A stretch of 60,371 nt of DNA from Pseudomonadota bacterium (GTDB lineage: Bacteria; Pseudomonadota; Gammaproteobacteria; Berkiellales; Berkiellaceae). Below the pieces are notes generated by a model that searched no databases, was not told the origin of the DNA, and worked only from the letters and a program-made list of their open reading frames with translations. The DNA is taken from positions 1 through 60,371 of the forward strand of contig JAFECS010000017.1 in NCBI GenBank assembly GCA_018241965.1, written 5' to 3'. Shown here in pieces: positions 16,762 to 25,494 of the stretch. Every line of letters starts with the position of its first letter. The stretch's first letter is position 1. The position numbers and the translations under genes were made by a program.

Positions 16762-18003
16762 CTACCCTCTGCCCATAGAAACACGTCTAGGCGATTGCTT
16801 AGATGGTAGCGTTCTTTTGTAATGAAGCGCTTCATAATCAATAGGTGTAAATTGTTTACACTTATTTTTCATATGCGATAAATCACGCCAGCGGTGATAA
16901 AGCGGGGCGGCCTTTCCAGGCGCAGTCAGTAACCCTTCATCCAAATCACTTGAGGAGCTAGAAAGCACAGGTCTTTCAAGATGCGCGCCTTGTTTGTGTA
17001 AAAATTCGGTAAAGCTAATAGGATGCTCTGCTTCTTTGAGTTGTCTTAAGGTATCTTTATCGCATGCCTTTTCAGTAATGTCAGGATGATGCTTATGAAA
17101 ATAACGTATCACAGCATACTCACCAGATGCTCTTAAGGCAGTTTTTTCATCATCGCTTAAGTCAAATTTTAACGTTGGAACATCTAACGTGTCACAATAC
17201 ACCGTTGTGTCTTTGTAGGGGCTTTGATGAAATAAGCGGTTTTGTGCATTTAGGGCTGCTTCAAAATGCGCGAAGGTACATTCAACAGCCGTTTTGATTT
17301 CAACCGGTTTGGGTAAGACCCCATGTTTAAAATAACGAATTTCATCCATGGAATCTAAACGCACGGTTAGTACTTGTGGGTTGAATTCGCCTTCTTTTTC
17401 TTCAAATACGTTGGATGGGCAATTATTTTGTTCGCCACCATCGCCATATAAGCTGCCATTAATTTTCCAGGGAGTAAAATAGACTGGAAACCCCATCGAT
17501 GCACGAACAGCATCTGCAATAGGCACATCTTTATGCTTGGTTTTATAGGAGAAAGTTTCATTTAATTGTGTATTTAAGTTGCACGCTTCTACAGAAATAT
17601 CTTTGAGTTTTAATTCTGGATGATCAAGTTTAAATTGATGCCACTGGGCAAAAGTTGTATTTTCATTGCCAGTCACTTCTTTAACAATTCTTTTGAATAA
17701 TTCGTGGAAACGATCAGCGCGATGCAGGCCAAACCATTTCAAATATGTGTAAGGCGAAGTAATTTTTTCCCACAATCCACCGCTGGCTAATTCTGAAAAT
17801 TTTAATTCATTAAACAGCGTTTTCATTTTCTCAACAGGCCAGCCTGTTGAAAGTAATAAAGCTCCCATAGCACCAACGGAGGCGCCTGAAATCGCTTCAA
17901 GTTCGTCTAACACGCCAAGTTTGGCTAGCGCTTCTGCAACACCTAAGTAGATAAAACCTTTTGCACCGCCGCCTTCAAGAGCAGCATATCGATAAAGTGG
18001 CAT
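16762..18003 (-). CDS. Patatin-like phospholipase
   Basis: A 413-residue acyl hydrolase of the patatin family, which cleaves acyl chains from phospholipids and includes translocated effectors of Legionella (VipD type). All parts of the Ser-Asp dyad are visible: oxyanion loop GGGAKG at 11-16, nucleophile elbow GASVG with Ser42, and DGG with Asp188. The domain spans about residues 7-200; the rest, including KHHPDITEKACDKDTL and a Ser/Asp-rich SSSSSDLDEG stretch near residue 360, is not recognised. There is no signal peptide. ATG 18003 is chosen because AGAAGGA lies 7 bases upstream; a longer GTG start at 18084 has AGGA directly abutting it. Confidence 0.88.
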   Translation of the reverse strand: MPLYRYAALEGGGAKGFIYLGVAEALAKLGVLDELEAISGASVGAMGALLLSTGWPVEKMKTLFNELKFSELASGGLWEKITSPYTYLKWFGLHRADRFHELFKRIVKEVTGNENTTFAQWHQFKLDHPELKLKDISVEACNLNTQLNETFSYKTKHKDVPIADAVRASMGFPVYFTPWKINGSLYGDGGEQNNCPSNVFEEKEGEFNPQVLTVRLDSMDEIRYFKHGVLPKPVEIKTAVECTFAHFEAALNAQNRLFHQSPYKDTTVYCDTLDVPTLKFDLSDDEKTALRASGEYAVIRYFHKHHPDITEKACDKDTLRQLKEAEHPISFTEFLHKQGAHLERPVLSSSSSDLDEGLLTAPGKAAPLYHRWRDLSHMKNKCKQFTPIDYEALHYKRTLPSKQSPRRVSMGRG

Positions 18004-18113
18004 AATTTGATCCTTCTTCTTAGCATACAAACTATTCTTGTCAGAAAAAGCATCGTGAGTATACACGGATATGAATAAATCCACTCCTGTATATTCTTAT
18101 AGAAAAAATTGAA

Positions 18114-19175
18114 TTATTGTTTTGTATTTAAATGCTGTGAGTGCACATTGGTTTGTTTGATAAGTAGGCTTTGCGTAAAGTTTTGATTTTGCGCCAAAAG
18201 ACTGGCCAGTTGAATGTTATTGTCATGATGCACCATAAAATTAAGTAAATTCTCAAATGGGGTGCTTTTATATTTCGCAAATAACGCATCAGTAATTTGA
18301 TTCAGATTGACGATTTCATGATTTTTATTTTTTTGATGAGCAAATTCTAATATCTCTTTGAGAATAATTTGTTTTTGTACTTCCATGGAAAGCGTGCTAC
18401 AAAGCCCCTTTTGTTCTTTGCCCGTGGGCTCCGTAATATGATTTTCTAGCGAGTGAATAATATGATGGTTATGTTCTGCTATTAAATCAATCTCTTTATC
18501 TTTAATTTGATTATCTGGAACAGGCTGCTCGTGTATGTTCGGTTTTTCTTCAACTAGTGTGACTATCGGTTTTGCAATGATCACAGTTTCAAGCGTGGAT
18601 TTATGCTGCGGCGCTTTAAAATGGTTTCTTAGGAAGTGATTGCATAAGCTTACAATTTTATTGAATAAGCGTTTGACATCAAACGGCTGATTTTTATGAT
18701 GAAGGAGTGATAGTTGTAAATTGGTTTCCTTCAAAATTGTTAAGTCACGTTGCATAAGGTAGTGCATTTCTTTTATATGACAAGGGATATAATTTTCTTT
18801 AATGACTAGGCTATCTAAGGCATGTACAATTTCTTGTAAAAAAGTTTTTTCATTTTTATCAACACTGGTATTAATACGATGTTGTAAGTTTTCTTTAAAG
18901 GCAAATAGCTTTTCTTTAGGTGTTTCTTCAGAAATTTTAAATAAAAGAAGTTCATCTTCGTTTGCATGACGTAAAAGCTGTAATCGTTTGATTCTGTTTT
19001 GTAATTGTAAAGCCAAAAGCTCTTTGGTTTTAAGATCTTTTTGGCGATGAGATATTTCTTGTTCATTTTGCAAATGGAGAATTTCGCGCTTTTTTTCTTG
19101 AAAAAAGTGGTTATTGTGTTCATTCATTTCTTCAAGTTGTTTAAGCAAGAAATTGATTTGCGCATTTGGTGCCAT
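18114..19175 (-). CDS. Coiled-coil protein of unknown function
   Basis: A 353-residue soluble protein rich in Lys, Glu, Gln, Asn, His and Leu. Residues about 5-75 form a strong heptad coiled coil (FLLKQLEEMNEHN, KELLALQLQNRIKRLQLLR). Further helical stretches follow, and a low-complexity acidic/basic linker near 210-260 separates a C-terminal helical part (LKEILEFAHQKNKNHEIV). No signal peptide, no membrane segment and no recognised family. Its leader contains a perfect 10-bp dyad 10 bases upstream of the ATG. The patatin gene lies 110 bases downstream on the same strand. A host-directed role is possible from the company it keeps, but nothing in it proves this. Confidence 0.7.
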   Translation of the reverse strand: MAPNAQINFLLKQLEEMNEHNNHFFQEKKREILHLQNEQEISHRQKDLKTKELLALQLQNRIKRLQLLRHANEDELLLFKISEETPKEKLFAFKENLQHRINTSVDKNEKTFLQEIVHALDSLVIKENYIPCHIKEMHYLMQRDLTILKETNLQLSLLHHKNQPFDVKRLFNKIVSLCNHFLRNHFKAPQHKSTLETVIIAKPIVTLVEEKPNIHEQPVPDNQIKDKEIDLIAEHNHHIIHSLENHITEPTGKEQKGLCSTLSMEVQKQIILKEILEFAHQKNKNHEIVNLNQITDALFAKYKSTPFENLLNFMVHHDNNIQLASLLAQNQNFTQSLLIKQTNVHSQHLNTKQ

Positions 19176-19184
19176 GAAACATCT

Positions 19185-19207
19185 CTTAATATCAAGCTGA
19201 TATTAAG
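19185..19207. promoter_or_regulatory. Perfect dyad upstream of the coiled-coil gene
   Basis: CTTAATATCA, a 3-base centre and TGATATTAAG form a perfect inverted repeat 10 bases before the ATG at 19175. It may be a repressor operator or a leader hairpin adjoining the weak ribosome binding site AAGAGATG. Confidence 0.45.
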
Positions 19208-19305
19208 AAAGTATAATTCAAGAGAAAAAAGTGAGGGGGAAAAGCAGGATTTTTATTCAATGATCTGCTAGCAACGACTGTATAAAAGGGCAATCCTTGC
19301 CCAAT

Positions 19306-19644
19306 TTATTTTAAAAAGACACCAGCGCGAGCTTGTTGTTTAGGTTGGACCTGAATGTCTTGCATGCCTGTAAGTTCGGCTTCATGACTTTTTTTGGTAT
19401 TAGTTCGAATCACTGATTGAATGGATTCAGAAGTAATGGCGGGATTTGTAACTATAATGGTAAGTGTGCCACCTCTGATTTCGCATCTTTGCGCGTCGTT
19501 AACCACTTCATTGACATGGATGTTGGCGCTATAAACGTCGGTAATTCTACCAAGCTGTGTGTAAATGTCTTGGACGCAACCGTTACACATAATGGAGGGG
19601 ATCCTAAAAGTAAACTGTCTTGCGGCGATTGGGCCAGTGTTCAT
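19306..19644 (-). CDS. HMA-like (heavy-metal-associated fold) small protein
   Basis: A 112-residue protein. Residues 10-80 follow the beta-alpha-beta-beta-alpha-beta layout of copper-chaperone-like HMA domains: FRIPSIMCNGCVQDIYTQL carries the MxCxxC metal site, YSANIHVNEVVND the second strand, and TSESIQSVIRT the second helix. The loop with CEIRGG is longer than usual and the C-terminal 30 residues are unassigned. No copper ATPase or other metal gene is near, so a chaperone role is inferred from the motif only. The ribosome binding site is weak. Confidence 0.65.
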   Translation of the reverse strand: MNTGPIAARQFTFRIPSIMCNGCVQDIYTQLGRITDVYSANIHVNEVVNDAQRCEIRGGTLTIIVTNPAITSESIQSVIRTNTKKSHEAELTGMQDIQVQPKQQARAGVFLK

Positions 19645-19770
19645 TGCTCAAATACCTCTACTATTGACTAACTTAACGGTGTGCTGTGCACGTGATTTAT
19701 ACCCCGTGTAGCAGTTTTTAGCAATCCTTATCAAGAAAAAAACGTTAACAAAGTTAATTTAAGTACTTAA

Positions 19771-19806
19771 ACGCTCTGAATTCAATCTCAGTTTCATTCA
19801 GAGCGT
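19771..19806 (-). terminator. Terminator-like hairpin after the gene at 19823
   Basis: An 11-bp perfect stem ACGCTCTGAAT/ATTCAGAGCGT with a 14-base loop lies 17 bases after the stop. On the minus strand it is followed only by TTTAAG, so termination may be partial. Confidence 0.55.
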
Positions 19807-19822
19807 GTGGGTTGGGGCTAGA

Positions 19823-20719
19823 TTATTTTTTTTTCTGATTACTTGCCATGGGCGCAGCAGCGGCAGCAGCTGCTGCAGTTGGTATATGATGACCAAACAC
19901 TAACTCATCAATTTGCCTGGTAAGATAGTCGGTTAATTCGTCATCATCACCATCACTTGCAACATCTTCATGTGTTTGCGCCAAGAAATCCTCTTCTTGG
20001 GATCCCATCAATTTTCGCTTAGCAGTAGGTTCGTCAGGTAAACGTACTCTTTTACCCGGAGCAAGATATTCTACGGCTTCCCTATCTTGAGCTGATAGCT
20101 TTTTAGGGGTTCCTTCTCCTTTGTGTGGAGAGCCAGGGTAACTTTTCGCAACAGCGTTTCTTTTTTGCGGAGATAAAACAGCAGGACTTGTTCCTTGGGG
20201 AATTTGAATCCCTTGTTGATGTCTTATAATTTCTTTTTTGTCGTCAGCTAATTTCGTCAAGGCTGTCATCAGTGCGATGTTATGGCTTTCAAGTAATTTC
20301 TTAAAGTGTGTGATGATTTCTCTTTGTTTGTCGTTAAATGGGTATCTTGCTAATCTTTCATCGATTACTACTAATATTTTATCTATCATTTGTAAAATAT
20401 TTGTCGCTTTTTTGGCATGATCTTTACCTTTTATCAAAACGCCGGTGGCGCTTTCATAGATAACGGTAGCACTGACATGAACAAAAAAAGTTTCTGTGCC
20501 TTCGACAAAGGCTCTTTCTGTGACATAAGAATAAAGCCCAACAAAGCATTTTTTAATTTGGCCACCAATAAAGGGAGGAAGTTTCTCAATGTTTTCTAAA
20601 ATAGCTCTATCAGGTAATCGTGTTAGCAGTTTAAAAATATCGGGATCACTAACGTGTTGGGATAGTTTAAAAGCGGTTATTACTGGGGCGCCGTTATGGC
20701 CTGGGCCGTCTTGTATCAT
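19823..20719 (-). CDS. Unknown protein with nuclear-type short motifs, candidate effector
   Basis: A 298-residue protein with no recognised family. Residues 1-165 look globular (KLSQHVSDPDIFKLLTRL, FVHVSATVIYESATGV, helical KATNILQMIDKILVVIDERL). The C-terminal 120 residues are disordered and contain three proline-directed sites with following basic residues (SPQK, SPHK, TPKK), a bipartite basic stretch KRVRLPDEPTAKRKL, an acidic DGDDDELTD patch and a run of nine alanines before the end. These resemble eukaryotic CDK sites, a nuclear localisation signal and a cyclin-docking RxL motif, but such short motifs arise easily by chance. A hairpin follows the gene. A host-directed role is inference. 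Confidence 0.65.
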   Translation of the reverse strand: MIQDGPGHNGAPVITAFKLSQHVSDPDIFKLLTRLPDRAILENIEKLPPFIGGQIKKCFVGLYSYVTERAFVEGTETFFVHVSATVIYESATGVLIKGKDHAKKATNILQMIDKILVVIDERLARYPFNDKQREIITHFKKLLESHNIALMTALTKLADDKKEIIRHQQGIQIPQGTSPAVLSPQKRNAVAKSYPGSPHKGEGTPKKLSAQDREAVEYLAPGKRVRLPDEPTAKRKLMGSQEEDFLAQTHEDVASDGDDDELTDYLTRQIDELVFGHHIPTAAAAAAAAPMASNQKKK

Positions 20720-20902
20720 TTTTCACCTGCTCATGTGTTGCAGGCATCCGTGCTGCGTTGAAAGTTAGATAAGATAAATCCGAATATCGCATGTTAAATA
20801 AAATAGGCGTTGAATGCAATAAATAAAGCCTGATATCTCAATAAGTTGGCTTATACTTAACAGAGATTCTCTGATCTTTATGAGTTAGCTGGATTTATTG
20901 TC

Positions 20903-21736
20903 ATGGATAACCACAGCAAAGAGCTGATCACACGAAAATTTCACTTTAAGCTCGATAAAGTGAGAGATCGCTATTGGTTAAGCGGCTCGCCGGTTAAAAC
21001 CTTGCATGCTAATACTTTAACCACCGGGATCCCTTTTGGGGAGCGTTTTTTTGTAGGCTGCCTGCTGCCATACATTAAGACGATAAAATGCCCGCTGTTG
21101 AAAAAAAATGCTATGGAATTTGCTCGTCAAGAAATAAATCATAGTAAAGAACATTTTAAATTATATTTAAAATCGGTTAAGCCTTTTTACCCCAATTTAA
21201 AAGCCAATGGGAATTTTTACCAAAAAATATCTGCTGTGGTCGCTTTTTGTGCAGGCTCTAAAATTCGATTGGCGATGGTGGCGGCGATTGAGCATTTTAC
21301 TGCTGTGGCTGCCGATCTTTATTTAAGTCACCCAGCGCTTTTTGAGGGGGCGCCAAAGAACATTGTGGCCCTTTGGCATTGGCATTTTATAGAAGAAATT
21401 GAGCATAAATCAGTGGCGTTTGATATTTTTAAAGCCTGCAAGGGGAATTATGTTGAACGCGTGGTAGGGTTTTTCTTAGCTGGCTTTTTATTGAATATAG
21501 CGTTTCTAAACTGTTATTTACATATGATGATTTATGATAGGCTATATCTCTCTGGTTCTTTTTACGTAGAGTCGCTGCGATACTTTTGGGGTAAAGAAGG
21601 TATATTGCGGCATCTTGCCAAGCCGTTTTTGAGTTATCTTGCCCCAAATTTTCATCCTAATAATATGAAAGAGTATACTTCGCATCAAGATCGTGCCAAT
21701 CGAATTTTAATAATTCAACAACAGCTTGAGCAATAA
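20903..21736 (+). CDS. Predicted metal-dependent hydrolase (PF10118 type)
   Basis: A 277-residue protein with the features of PF10118, an uncharacterised ferritin-like di-iron family. Helix pairs carry FARQEINHSKEHFKLYL, AAIEHFTAVAADLYL and WHWHFIEEIEHKSVAFDIF, which supply the Glu and His metal ligands. A hydrophobic helix pair near residues 185-215 suggests membrane association. The ATG has only a weak CTGGA upstream. It converges on the CapA-like gene, the two ending on adjacent bases. Reported family members are annotated as hydrolases without firm evidence. Confidence 0.78.
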   Translation: MDNHSKELITRKFHFKLDKVRDRYWLSGSPVKTLHANTLTTGIPFGERFFVGCLLPYIKTIKCPLLKKNAMEFARQEINHSKEHFKLYLKSVKPFYPNLKANGNFYQKISAVVAFCAGSKIRLAMVAAIEHFTAVAADLYLSHPALFEGAPKNIVALWHWHFIEEIEHKSVAFDIFKACKGNYVERVVGFFLAGFLLNIAFLNCYLHMMIYDRLYLSGSFYVESLRYFWGKEGILRHLAKPFLSYLAPNFHPNNMKEYTSHQDRANRILIIQQQLEQ

Positions 21737-22885
21737 TTATTGGCATTCAGGATTGGTGACAATCGGCAAAGAAAATAAAGCATTGGCTGCTGGGATAGCT
21801 CTTGAAATAGTTTGAAAAGCCGCTAAATGCTGATCTTGCGCAGTTAATGGTTCAAGGTGTATTTGATTGGTGCCATTGCGATTAATCATTACCATGGGAA
21901 CATAACGTACGCCATTAATAATGGTGCCTTGGGAGGTTTTTGTTAACCCCAGTAACAAGATCACGGTGCTTCGTGTTCTGGTTGAGCCTTGAAAACTCAC
22001 AAAATTGCCAAGTGAGTAGCTGATGAGGGTGCTTCTGTTATCCTGGGTGGTATATGTTTCAACTTCTTGCAGTACATGAGGGTGTGAGCCAATCACAGCC
22101 GTGGCGCCTTTCTCTAACACTTGATGCGCAAAAGCGCGTTGTGTGCTGTTTGCGCGTTCCTGGTATTCTAATCCCCAATGTGGGGCTACAATAATAGCAT
22201 CAACTGCATTTTTAAGCGTGCCTATCGTGGATAGTATCTTTGTTTTATCTTTATTTTTATAACAATAAAGCATTTGATTTTCAGCATCAGGGTTGTTAGT
22301 GGATTCGGTGCAAGCTATCCAGGCTATTTTAAGTCCATTTTTTTCTATGATTTTATATATGGGTGTTTTTGCCCCGCTTTTATGCGTTCCCACATGCATC
22401 ACGTGTGCGTTATCGAGAATATCTATGGTTTTGTCCACGCCAATGGCACGTCTGTCAAAGGCATGGTTATTTGCCGTAGAAACTATCGTAAAGCCACTAT
22501 TTTTAAGATCTTGTGCAAGGCGCGGGTGATAATTAAACGCGGGATAATCTGTATAAATGGAATAATCAAAACGATAGGGATCAGAAACTTGATGTCCTGC
22601 GTTGTTTATCCCAATCGCGATAGGCCCTTCTAAATTGGCATAGGCAATATCTGCTTGTTTAATATAAGGGGTGGCTGCTTTCCATAAGCTCTCAAAACCA
22701 TGTGTTGAGGCTTTAACTTGCAAGGGATGGTGTAACAGTATGTCTCCCATCGCGGCAATAACGATGCTTTGGCCTTTAGCGCAACTTTGAGGAAATTGAA
22801 TTGGATTCAATTGTGCGTTTGCCAATGGAGAAATTATTAACAGTGAAAACAGGCGAATGAAACAAACACCCATACTTTGCCGCAT
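21737..22885 (-). CDS. CapA-like metallophosphoesterase-fold protein, exported
   Basis: A 382-residue protein with a signal peptide (residues 1-24, ending LANA) and the PGA_cap / CapA fold, related to enzymes of poly-gamma-glutamate surface polymer synthesis. Landmarks in order are AAMGDILLHHPLQ, ADIAYANLEGPI, FTIVSTANNHAFDRRAIG, IVAPHWGLEY, AVIGSHPHVLQEVE and SYSLGNFVSFQ, which carry the Asp, Asn and His metal ligands. No capB or capC is nearby, so polymer synthesis is not supported here. A double-glycine leader peptide gene lies 119 bases upstream on the same strand and could share its transcript. Confidence 0.85.
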   Translation of the reverse strand: MRQSMGVCFIRLFSLLIISPLANAQLNPIQFPQSCAKGQSIVIAAMGDILLHHPLQVKASTHGFESLWKAATPYIKQADIAYANLEGPIAIGINNAGHQVSDPYRFDYSIYTDYPAFNYHPRLAQDLKNSGFTIVSTANNHAFDRRAIGVDKTIDILDNAHVMHVGTHKSGAKTPIYKIIEKNGLKIAWIACTESTNNPDAENQMLYCYKNKDKTKILSTIGTLKNAVDAIIVAPHWGLEYQERANSTQRAFAHQVLEKGATAVIGSHPHVLQEVETYTTQDNRSTLISYSLGNFVSFQGSTRTRSTVILLLGLTKTSQGTIINGVRYVPMVMINRNGTNQIHLEPLTAQDQHLAAFQTISRAIPAANALFSLPIVTNPECQ

Positions 22886-23004
22886 AAAAATCGACTTTTT
22901 TGTTAGAGCATACGGAAAGTATAGAATAGAATAGCGAGTGATTTAGGAGAGAGAGGCAATATCGGGGAAACTACCTGCCCAACATTGCCACAAAGAAGGT
23001 TGGC

Positions 23005-23196
23005 TTAAGAGCAGCAACCAAATGCAAACTTAGACAAAAAAGCGCCTGCAGCTTGCAAGAAGCTTGTTTCTGCTACAACAACTTCAGCAGCATCAACTTC
23101 AACGGGAGCTTCTTCAGTAGCTGGTACAACAACTTCTTCAGCTTCATCATTCCCGCCAGAAACGATTAACAATTCTTCTTGATTTAATGTTTTCAT
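23005..23196 (-). CDS. Double-glycine leader peptide 1
   Basis: A 63-residue peptide starting MKTLNQEELLIVSGG, a textbook bacteriocin-type leader (TIGR01847 style) with Leu at -12, Glu at -8, Leu at -7, Val at -4 and Gly-Gly at -2/-1 relative to the cut. The cargo of about 48 residues is acidic (repeated Glu and Val) and ends in a hydrophobic stretch with GCCS. Such leaders are removed by C39 peptidase-domain ABC exporters; none is encoded in the window. ATG 23196 is preceded by AAGG at 7-base spacing; a longer start adds ten residues without a ribosome binding site. The CapA-like gene follows 119 bases downstream. Confidence 0.75.
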   Translation of the reverse strand: MKTLNQEELLIVSGGNDEAEEVVVPATEEAPVEVDAAEVVVAETSFLQAAGAFLSKFAFGCCS

Positions 23197-23440
23197 TGTA
23201 TCACCTTCTGTATAACAAAATTGCATAAAGCGAGTCGCATGTTACTTACTTAGGCTCAGAATATCAATAAAAAAATTAACCCGAATGACACATTTTTATG
23301 ACAACCTGTCACAATGCGTGAAATTATGTGGCAAAAAGCAATCGCAAACAGATCAGCTAACTAAAATTGAGTGCTTTTGAGATAAGATGATATAATTGTC
23401 AAATAGTTGATTAACTATCATTTTCGGTCTGGATTTTTTT

Positions 23441-23611
23441 ATGACAAGCAAAGAGGAAGTTGCAAAACTAAATATCATGAAAAAGCAGGATAAAAATCCT
23501 CAACCTGAACAATTTGTAGAAGTGTTTGCCAAGTTGGATATTCAGGGTTCGCATTCTTTTTGTAGAAGGGCAACTACTCGCAATCCTAATGAGCTACTAT
23601 GCCGTTACTGA
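23441..23611 (+). CDS. Small open reading frame overlapping the uup start
   Basis: A 56-codon frame starting MTSKEEVAKLNIMKKQDK and ending LLCRY, whose stop TGA lies 10 bases inside the uup coding region. The ribosome binding site is poor (TCTGGA). It might be a leader peptide coupled to uup translation, as regulatory upstream frames are known before some ABC-F genes, or simply chance. No homologue was recognised. Confidence 0.35.
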   Translation: MTSKEEVAKLNIMKKQDKNPQPEQFVEVFAKLDIQGSHSFCRRATTRNPNELLCRY

Positions 23612-25494
23612 CACTTAAAAATATCTATTTCTCCGTAGGGCAATTTCCTTTACTGGATTATGTTAATCTGGATATTGAACTAAAAGAGCGTATTGCTTTG
23701 ATTGGCCGTAATGGTGAGGGTAAATCTACCTTACTAAAAATACTATCCCAAAGCATCCACCCTGATGCTGGAGAAATCATAAAACCAGGTTATTTAAAAG
23801 TATCTATGCTGGCGCAAGATCTGCCAGAGGCGAATGAGACAACAGTTTATGAGACAGTGGCACAGGGCTTAGCGAATTTAAGTAATTTGTTAATTCAATA
23901 TCATCAGTTGTTAGCCGCTACGCATCATGATGAATCATGGATGAATCAATTGAATTATGTGCAACAAGAGATAGATGTCAATGACGGCTGGCAAATTCAA
24001 CAACGTATCGAAAGAGTGATCCAAGATTTAAACTTGCCAGCTGATAAACGTATGGATGAATTATCCGGTGGCTGGCGCCGTCGCGTTGCATTAGCGCAAG
24101 CCCTTGTTCAAGAGCCAGACATTTTATTGCTTGATGAACCTACTAACCACTTAGATTTAACGGCCATTGAGTGGTTAGAAAAGATGCTCTTAAATTACCC
24201 TAAAACGATTATATTTATTACCCATGATCGCGCGCTGCTTCGTAAGCTTGCCACGCGTATTCTTGAATTGGATAGAGGTAAATTGACTTCTTATCCACCT
24301 GATTATGATAATTATCTCAGAAGAAAAGAAGAGGCGTTGGAGGCAGAGGAGCGCCAAAATGCCTTATTTGATAAAAAGCTTTCTGATGAAGAAGTGTGGA
24401 TCCGCCAAGGAATTAAAGCCAGAAGAACGCGTAATGAAGGTCGCGTCAGAGCCTTAAAAGCATTACGTGAGGAGCGAAAGTTACGTCGCACCATTAAAGA
24501 AAAGCCAAAATTTGAAGTCAATGATCCTGTCATGGGCGGCAAAATGGTCATTCAGGCCAATGAAATTTCTTTTGGATATTCAGAAAAGAATAAACTTATT
24601 CATGATTTCTCTTTCAACATCCAACGCGGTGATAAAGTTGCCATTGTAGGACCAAACGGTTCTGGTAAAACCACTCTCTTAAAATTATTAATTGGGCAAC
24701 TAAAGCCAACCCAAGGGAGCGTTAAGCAAAGCCCGGTTAACCAAATCGCTTTTTTTGATCAAAACCGTGAACATCTTAATCCTGATGACACAGTTATGGC
24801 TAATGTCGCTGAGGGTGACGATACCATAGAAATTCAAGGCAAGAAAAAACATGTGATTGGTTATTTGGGCGATTTTTTGTTTTCACCTGCCAAATGTCGT
24901 GCGTTAGCCAAAACGCTTTCTGGTGGTGAGCAAAATCGGCTGATGTTAGCTAAGCTTTTTGCAAAACCAGCGAATGTGTTAGTGCTGGACGAGCCGACCA
25001 ATGATTTAGATATTGAATCGCTGGATGTATTGGAAACATTACTTTTAAATTATCAAGGCACAGTGATTATCATTAGCCATGATAGAGAATTTATCGACAA
25101 TATTGCTACACACTGTATTGCCTTTGAACAAGATAATACTATTTCTATTAATGTGGGTGGGTATACCGATTGGTTGCAAAGGGCCAAGCCATTGATTGCT
25201 AACAAATCAAGTGCGCCTTTAAAAAGTGAAAAGCAAGCCACACAAAAACAAGAAGCAACTCAACCAGTAACAAAAAGTAAAAAGCTGAGCTTCAATGAGC
25301 AAAAAGAATTAACCGAGTTACCGGCCAAAATAGAAGCCTTAGAATCAAAAATAGCAGCGTTAGAATCGCAATTCTCAGATCCAGCGTATTATGCTAAATC
25401 TAAAGATGAAATAGCCATCGCCAATAAAGCGCTTGCTTCACTCAAAGACGAGCTCGTGGCTGCGTATGCAAGATGGGAAGTGCTCGATAGCTAA
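23599..25494 (+). CDS. uup: ABC-F family ATPase Uup
   Basis: A 631-residue soluble ATPase with two ABC domains and no membrane part, matching Uup (635 aa in E. coli), which acts on the ribosome and affects genome stability. Walker A motifs are GRNGEGKST near residue 37 and GPNGSGKTT near residue 353; signature motifs are LSGGWRRR and LSGGEQNR; Walker B segments are LLLDEPTNHLD and LVLDEPTNDLD. The inter-domain linker is present, and a C-terminal coiled coil (EQKELTELPAKIEALESKI) is the DNA-binding domain typical of Uup. A 56-codon frame overlaps its start. It converges on the thiolase gene with a 4-base overlap. Confidence 0.92.
   Translation: MPLLTLKNIYFSVGQFPLLDYVNLDIELKERIALIGRNGEGKSTLLKILSQSIHPDAGEIIKPGYLKVSMLAQDLPEANETTVYETVAQGLANLSNLLIQYHQLLAATHHDESWMNQLNYVQQEIDVNDGWQIQQRIERVIQDLNLPADKRMDELSGGWRRRVALAQALVQEPDILLLDEPTNHLDLTAIEWLEKMLLNYPKTIIFITHDRALLRKLATRILELDRGKLTSYPPDYDNYLRRKEEALEAEERQNALFDKKLSDEEVWIRQGIKARRTRNEGRVRALKALREERKLRRTIKEKPKFEVNDPVMGGKMVIQANEISFGYSEKNKLIHDFSFNIQRGDKVAIVGPNGSGKTTLLKLLIGQLKPTQGSVKQSPVNQIAFFDQNREHLNPDDTVMANVAEGDDTIEIQGKKKHVIGYLGDFLFSPAKCRALAKTLSGGEQNRLMLAKLFAKPANVLVLDEPTNDLDIESLDVLETLLLNYQGTVIIISHDREFIDNIATHCIAFEQDNTISINVGGYTDWLQRAKPLIANKSSAPLKSEKQATQKQEATQPVTKSKKLSFNEQKELTELPAKIEALESKIAALESQFSDPAYYAKSKDEIAIANKALASLKDELVAAYARWEVLDS

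Noticed and set aside
18815..19271. Plus- and minus-strand frames overlapping the coiled-coil gene
   Set aside because: They are shadows of a Lys/Asn-rich AT-rich gene without ribosome binding sites.
23005..23196. C-terminal GCCS of leader peptide 1 as a prenylation box
   Set aside because: A CaaX box needs Cys at the fourth position from the end; here it is Gly, so it does not fit.
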